NCBI GenBank assembly: GCA_017995495.1
Contig: JAGOIS010000024.1
Coordinates: 1 to 13,068, forward strand
Source of the DNA: Candidatus Cloacimonadota bacterium
GTDB taxonomy: Bacteria; Cloacimonadota; Cloacimonadia; Cloacimonadales; Cloacimonadaceae
Length of the DNA: 13,068 bases
Reading direction: 5' to 3'
A program made the translations under genes and the position numbers. Positions 9,415 to 13,068 of this stretch are shown here, piece by piece. Under the pieces are notes generated by a model. It was given only the letters and a program-made list of their open reading frames with translations, did not search any database and was not told where the DNA came from. Position 1 is the first letter of the stretch, and each line of letters begins with the position of its first letter.

Positions 9415-12021
9415 TTGCCTGAATTTCCCCTCCGCCCTGCCGTTTCAGGATTTCTGCCCAACGGCCTGAAGTACATCCTCCACGCCGACGACTCCAATCC
9501 CGTGCTCTGCCTGCAGCTCTACCTCAGGGTGGGCAGCGCCTGGGAAGACCCTCGGGAGGCCGGATACGCTCATCTGTTGGAGCATCTGGCCTTCAAATCC
9601 ACCCGCCACTTTGGCTACAACCAGATCACCCAATTTGTGAACAGCCTGGGCGGTTCGATCAATGCCTACACGGATTTTGACTGTACCTGCTACTATCTGC
9701 TTCTGCCCTCTGAGTATCTTGACGAGGGCTTGCTCGTCCTCTCCGAACTGGCGATCCATCCTTCCTTCTCCCGGGCAGACCTGGCCATGGAGAAGGACAT
9801 AGTGATCGAGGAAATGGAGCAGAATAAAAATGACCCGGAGTCCGATTTCTTCGATTACATCCAAACCTCGGCCCTGCAACAGAATCCCCTGAGCCGCCCG
9901 GTGATGGGCACCAAAAGTTCGGTGAGGGGAGCCAGGCTGGAAGGCATGCGCGCCTTTCACCGTAAATACTACCAACCCGCCAACGCCTTCCTGGTGGCGG
10001 TGGGCAACCTTTCCAGGGCTGACGCTGTGCAGCGGCTGAGCGGGCATTTTGGAGCCTGGCGATCCCCTGAAGCGCCCCCCACCCCCTACGACGGCCGCCA
10101 TGATGAGCCTCAAACACCCCAGGTCAGGGAATTTTGGCGTAAGCACAGACAGGAGTATCTGGCCTACGTTTTACCCGAGTTGTGCGACGCTCATCCGGAC
10201 AGCGATTCCTTGCTGATCGCGATGCGCTATCTGGCCATCGGCCGCTCTTCCCGGCTGTTCAAACGCTTGGTGGAGCAGGAAAAGCTGGCTTCCTCGGTGA
10301 AGGTGTCCTCCTATAGCGGAGTGATGAGCGGAATTTCCGCCATCGTGGTCTCCCCCATGCACCCCAGCCACGTCCACAAGATCCAGTCCATCTTCCGTCA
10401 GGAGTATCAAGCTCTGCTCTCTGGCGCGATCGAAGCGGACGAGCTTTCCCTGGTCAAGAAGGACGTGATCAATTCCTGGCGCTACGGTTTTGACGGGGTG
10501 GAAAATCTGGCGGAGATGATCGGCGCTGAGGAATTCGTCTCGGGTTATGAACTGCTCTACTCCTACGATCAGCAGATCCAGCCCCTCGGACCGGAGGATG
10601 TGTTGGCCGCGGTGCGGAAACACTGGCAGCCGGCCAATCTGCAGACCATCCACCAATCCTTGAAGCAGACTGACCTTACCCTCACGGTCCCGCTGCCCAA
10701 ACAGGCCAGGCAAAAACCTTTCCGGGCCGATCCGGAAACAGGCTCCCCCGATCACATCGCGGGTTCACAGCTCAGGCTTCGCCACCACTCCAGCGACCTG
10801 TTCACCGCCACTTTGCCCAATGGCCTCAAAATCATCCTCCGCCACCAACCCCGGCGTCCGGTCAGCGGTTTCGCCCTGGCCACGGACGTTTGCCAGCTCA
10901 CGGAATCCTCGCAACAGAGGGGCCTGAACTACCTCTGCTCGGCCGCGATGCTCCATTCCACCGGGTCCCGCAGCTATGCCGAGTTACTGCGAACCAGCCG
11001 CGAACACGGGATCAGCCTCAATGTGGAGCATCAGACCGATACCACCGTGTTCCGGGGCAAGTGTTTCCACGCTGCGCTGCCCACAGCCCTGACCATGTTG
11101 TCCGAGATCTTCAGGCAGCCAGCCTTCGAGCCCAGCCACATCCGCCTGCTGAAAGGCAGCTCCATCGATCAACTCCGCCGCGACCGGCAGAATCCCTCCA
11201 GCGTGGCCTTTTTCCGCTGGTTTCGCCTGCTCTTTGGCCCCAACAGCATTTACGGCCGCTATTCAGGAACGATCACGGAGCTGGCCTCTCACAGCCGCGC
11301 GGCCATCCGCCTCTGGCACCATACCTGCTATCGCCCCAATCGTTTCAGCCTGGCTGTGGTCAGCTCTGAACAGCCGCAACAGGTTTTGGACCTCATCGCC
11401 TCGCTGTTTTCCGGTCACAGTGAGACCCCGCCCGGTCCTGAGGTGGTTCCGCCCACTCCCCAGCCCAGCCGGACCAGATTCAGGACCCAAAAACTGGACA
11501 CCGGACAGGCGCTGATCCACCTTGGCGGTTTTGCCGCTCCAGCCAGGGACCGCGTGGACACCACGGCTTTCCACATTCTGGCCCAGATCCTCGGCGGCGA
11601 AATGGATTCCCGCCTCTTCAACCTCATCCGCGAAAAGTATGGCTTTGCCTATCAAACCGGCCTGGAATACAGCAGCACCCAGCATATGGGATATTGGTTC
11701 GCCTACGCCTGTTGCGATCCGGACGACCGCAAACCCTGCCTCCGGCTGATGCGCGAGATCATTGCCGATGTTTGCGCCAACGGCGTGACCGCCACGGAAT
11801 TGCTTCACGCCCAAAATTATCTGTGCGGCATGAACCGCTTCGAAGTGGAGAGCGCGGCCCTGCAGGCGATGCTGCTCGCCAGCCTCAGCGCGCTGGGTTA
11901 TGCTCCGGATTTTTATCTCGACCGCGAACAGCGGATCAGGTCCATCGACCTTGCCACCATCAACCGCGTGGCCAACCACTGGCTGCAACCCTCAAATCAC
12001 TGGGGCCACATCCTCACATGA
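9415..12021 (+). CDS. M16 family zinc metallopeptidase, double-length (active and inactive halves)
   Basis: M16 peptidases close like a clamshell around short unfolded peptides. The 868 residues hold two copies of the M16 unit. The first half has the inverted zinc motif HLLEH (H53, E56, H57) and a distal E133 in IVIEEM, 75 residues on, as expected for an active half. The second half, from about residue 462 (LPNGLKIILRHQP), aligns with it but has Y506, S509 and A510 at the three zinc-motif positions and Q586 in place of E133, so it should be inactive. It keeps the RLFNLIREKYGFAY block (733-746) that usually shapes the substrate pocket. No signal peptide is visible, which suggests a cytoplasmic location. 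The TTG at 9415 is the first usable start after an in-frame stop at 9394; the ribosome binding site is weak. The stop overlaps the next gene by 4 bases. The substrate is unknown. Confidence 0.93.
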   Translation: MPEFPLRPAVSGFLPNGLKYILHADDSNPVLCLQLYLRVGSAWEDPREAGYAHLLEHLAFKSTRHFGYNQITQFVNSLGGSINAYTDFDCTCYYLLLPSEYLDEGLLVLSELAIHPSFSRADLAMEKDIVIEEMEQNKNDPESDFFDYIQTSALQQNPLSRPVMGTKSSVRGARLEGMRAFHRKYYQPANAFLVAVGNLSRADAVQRLSGHFGAWRSPEAPPTPYDGRHDEPQTPQVREFWRKHRQEYLAYVLPELCDAHPDSDSLLIAMRYLAIGRSSRLFKRLVEQEKLASSVKVSSYSGVMSGISAIVVSPMHPSHVHKIQSIFRQEYQALLSGAIEADELSLVKKDVINSWRYGFDGVENLAEMIGAEEFVSGYELLYSYDQQIQPLGPEDVLAAVRKHWQPANLQTIHQSLKQTDLTLTVPLPKQARQKPFRADPETGSPDHIAGSQLRLRHHSSDLFTATLPNGLKIILRHQPRRPVSGFALATDVCQLTESSQQRGLNYLCSAAMLHSTGSRSYAELLRTSREHGISLNVEHQTDTTVFRGKCFHAALPTALTMLSEIFRQPAFEPSHIRLLKGSSIDQLRRDRQNPSSVAFFRWFRLLFGPNSIYGRYSGTITELASHSRAAIRLWHHTCYRPNRFSLAVVSSEQPQQVLDLIASLFSGHSETPPGPEVVPPTPQPSRTRFRTQKLDTGQALIHLGGFAAPARDRVDTTAFHILAQILGGEMDSRLFNLIREKYGFAYQTGLEYSSTQHMGYWFAYACCDPDDRKPCLRLMREIIADVCANGVTATELLHAQNYLCGMNRFEVESAALQAMLLASLSALGYAPDFYLDREQRIRSIDLATINRVANHWLQPSNHWGHILT

Positions 12022-12782
12022 TCACCCTGGGCATCGACATCGGCTCCCGCAACACCAAGATCGCCGTTTTCGATCACAGCAGAAAGTTCATCGTGTTTTC
12101 GGACTGGACCGCCACCGAGGTGAACCCCCTCCGCTCGGTTGAATCCCTGCTGCAAAGGGCAACCGACGCGGTCGGGACGACCGCCCCTGAAGCGGCCGCC
12201 TGCACCGGTTACGGACGCAAACTCTGGAAGGGCGGTGCCAAAGTGCTGTCGGAGATCTCCTGCCATGCCGCCGGCGTGCTCCATTTCCTGCCTGAAGCCA
12301 AAACCATCATCGACATCGGCGGTCAGGATGCCAAGATCATCACCGTTGCCGCGGATGGCCGGGTGCGGGATTTTGTGATGAACGACAAATGCGCCGCCGG
12401 CACCGGGCGCTTTCTGGAAATGACCGCGCTGAAGCTGGATTGCACCCTGGACGGCCTTTCCCTGCTGGCGGAGGGTTCAAACCACGCCCTGGACCTATCT
12501 TCCACCTGCGTGGTCTTTGCCGAATCGGAGATCGTGGGCTTGATCGCCGCCAATTCCTCCCCCGCGGACATCGCCAGGGCAGTCCACAATTCCATCGCCA
12601 AACGCGTCCTCACCCAGATCAGCGCTTTGGATTTTGAACCCCCGGTGGTCTTCACCGGTGGGGTCGCCCTCAACCGTGATCTGGCGCGTTGCCTCTCCCG
12701 CGAACTCGCAACCCCGGTCAGCGTTCCCTCCCTCCCCCTGATCACCGGAGCTCTCGGCGCGGCGATCCTGGCGGTCCCGTGA
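12018..12782 (+). CDS. 2-hydroxyacyl-CoA dehydratase activator-like ATPase (BadF/BadG/BcrA/BcrD family)
   Basis: Proteins of this family are dimeric iron-sulfur ATPases that push one electron at very low potential into a 2-hydroxyacyl-CoA dehydratase or benzoyl-CoA reductase. The 254 residues have the ASKHA fold motifs: GIDIGSRNTKI (5-15), IIDIGGQDAKII (97-108), FTGGVALNRDL and a C-terminal TGALGAAILA. C125 (NDKCAAGTGRF) and C164 (SSTCVVFAES) are 39 residues apart, as are C127 and C166 of the Acidaminococcus HgdC, which bind the shared 4Fe-4S cluster at the dimer interface. The ATG at 12018 overlaps the M16 stop as ATGA and starts right at the phosphate-binding motif. The reading frame is open for 324 bases further upstream, but that part lies over the M16 gene and shows no motif. 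No dehydratase gene is in the window, so the true partner is unknown. Confidence 0.93.
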   Translation: MITLGIDIGSRNTKIAVFDHSRKFIVFSDWTATEVNPLRSVESLLQRATDAVGTTAPEAAACTGYGRKLWKGGAKVLSEISCHAAGVLHFLPEAKTIIDIGGQDAKIITVAADGRVRDFVMNDKCAAGTGRFLEMTALKLDCTLDGLSLLAEGSNHALDLSSTCVVFAESEIVGLIAANSSPADIARAVHNSIAKRVLTQISALDFEPPVVFTGGVALNRDLARCLSRELATPVSVPSLPLITGALGAAILAVP

Positions 12783-13068
12783 AAATAGATCAACACATTC
12801 ATACAGAATATAGTTACGATAGCAAACTTAAAGCTTTGGATCTGATCAACAAGGCGATCGAGCTCAAATATGATCGTATAGCCATCACCGAACATCTGGA
12901 CCTCTTTCCCTGGGAACTCTCCCGCTTTGGCCTGCCCTCCTTTTCCCGCTATACGCAAAGGGTCGCCGAGCTGAAGCGCCAATTCGCCTCTTCCCCACTC
13001 CGGATCATCTGTGGCGTGGAGGTTGGCGACTGGCAGAGGGTGAAGGCCTTCGCGGACGATTTTCTGGC
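12779..13068 (+). CDS. PHP-domain phosphatase, histidinol-phosphatase-like (3' end outside window)
   Basis: The first 96 codons are present, beginning with GTG and cut by the window end. The N-terminus reads KIDQHIHTEYSYDSK: D4, H6 and H8 form the DxHxH metal site of PHP phosphoesterases. AITEHLD follows at about 36-42 and ICGVEVGDW at about 76-84, giving further metal-binding His and Glu residues. The HTEYSYDSK and ITEHLD wording is most like HisJ/HisK-type histidinol-phosphatases, which dephosphorylate L-histidinol phosphate in histidine synthesis. Other PHP hydrolases remain possible because the C-terminal half is missing and no his genes are visible. The GTGA overlap with the preceding stop supports the start; the metal motif begins three codons later, so no longer N-terminus is needed. 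The first 60 bases are very AT-rich compared with the rest. Confidence 0.85.
   Translation, partial: MKIDQHIHTEYSYDSKLKALDLINKAIELKYDRIAITEHLDLFPWELSRFGLPSFSRYTQRVAELKRQFASSPLRIICGVEVGDWQRVKAFADDFL
12781..12840 (+). other. AT-rich patch at the start of the PHP gene
   Basis: Hand count gives 18 G/C in 60 bases (30%), directly after 44 of 60 (73%) in the preceding stretch 12721-12780. The protein read through the patch is a normal PHP N-terminus, so the change is in codon choice and does not mark a non-coding insert. Low RNA structure near the start codon is a plausible reason. Confidence 0.5.

Noticed and set aside
11694..12017. 108-codon N-terminal extension of the activator ATPase
   Set aside because: This stretch is the M16 gene read in another frame. 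The family motif begins right after the ATG at 12018, where the usual ATGA overlap is found.

Overview
The window is about 13 kb of densely packed bacterial DNA with every recognisable gene on the + strand. It is moderately GC-rich, roughly 55-60% by eye. The gene set points to an anaerobic, amino-acid-fermenting bacterium: a 3-keto-5-aminohexanoate cleavage enzyme (Kce), an adenosylcobalamin-dependent (oxygen-independent) ribonucleotide reductase, a 2-hydroxyacyl-CoA dehydratase-type activator ATPase, and an ApbE flavin transferase that would be expected to serve an Rnf/Nqr-type complex. The Kce active-site residues fall at the same numbers, as I recall them, as in the characterised enzyme of Candidatus Cloacimonas acidaminovorans. 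A member of Cloacimonadota (FCB group) is therefore my best guess, but it is an inference from family resemblance and not from a marker gene.

Layout. 3-116: C-terminal end of a YicC-type endoribonuclease. 106-543: small two-helix membrane protein of unknown function with a possible PH-like tail. 553-2847: RNase R. 2844-3644: glutamate racemase MurI. 3676-4512: Kce. 4509-6746: class II ribonucleotide reductase NrdJ. 6780-7577: zinc-ribbon multi-pass membrane protein of unknown function. 7589-8617: ApbE-type FMN transferase with one altered motif. 8614-9396: GTP cyclohydrolase FolE2. 9415-12021: double-length M16 zinc peptidase. 12018-12782: activator ATPase of the HgdC/BadF family. 12779-13068: start of a PHP-family histidinol-phosphatase-like protein, cut by the window edge.

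The genes are nearly gapless. Five junctions are 4-base stop/start overlaps, one is an 11-base overlap, and the largest gap is 33 bases. I see no convincing terminator, so the whole block could be read as one or a few long transcripts with translational coupling. The products do not form one pathway. They cover RNA decay (YicC, RNase R), wall precursor supply (MurI), lysine fermentation (Kce), DNA precursor synthesis (NrdJ), flavoprotein maturation (ApbE), folate-type pterin synthesis (FolE2), proteolysis (M16) and radical-type dehydratase activation. This looks like a compact genome with long mixed-function operons.

I found no RNA genes, mobile elements, CRISPR arrays or defence systems. No stretch of 300 bases lacks a gene. 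The points most worth a second look are the degenerate ApbE motif, Kce and the activator ATPase lying away from their usual partners, the two unrecognised membrane proteins, and two sharply AT-rich islands inside coding sequence.
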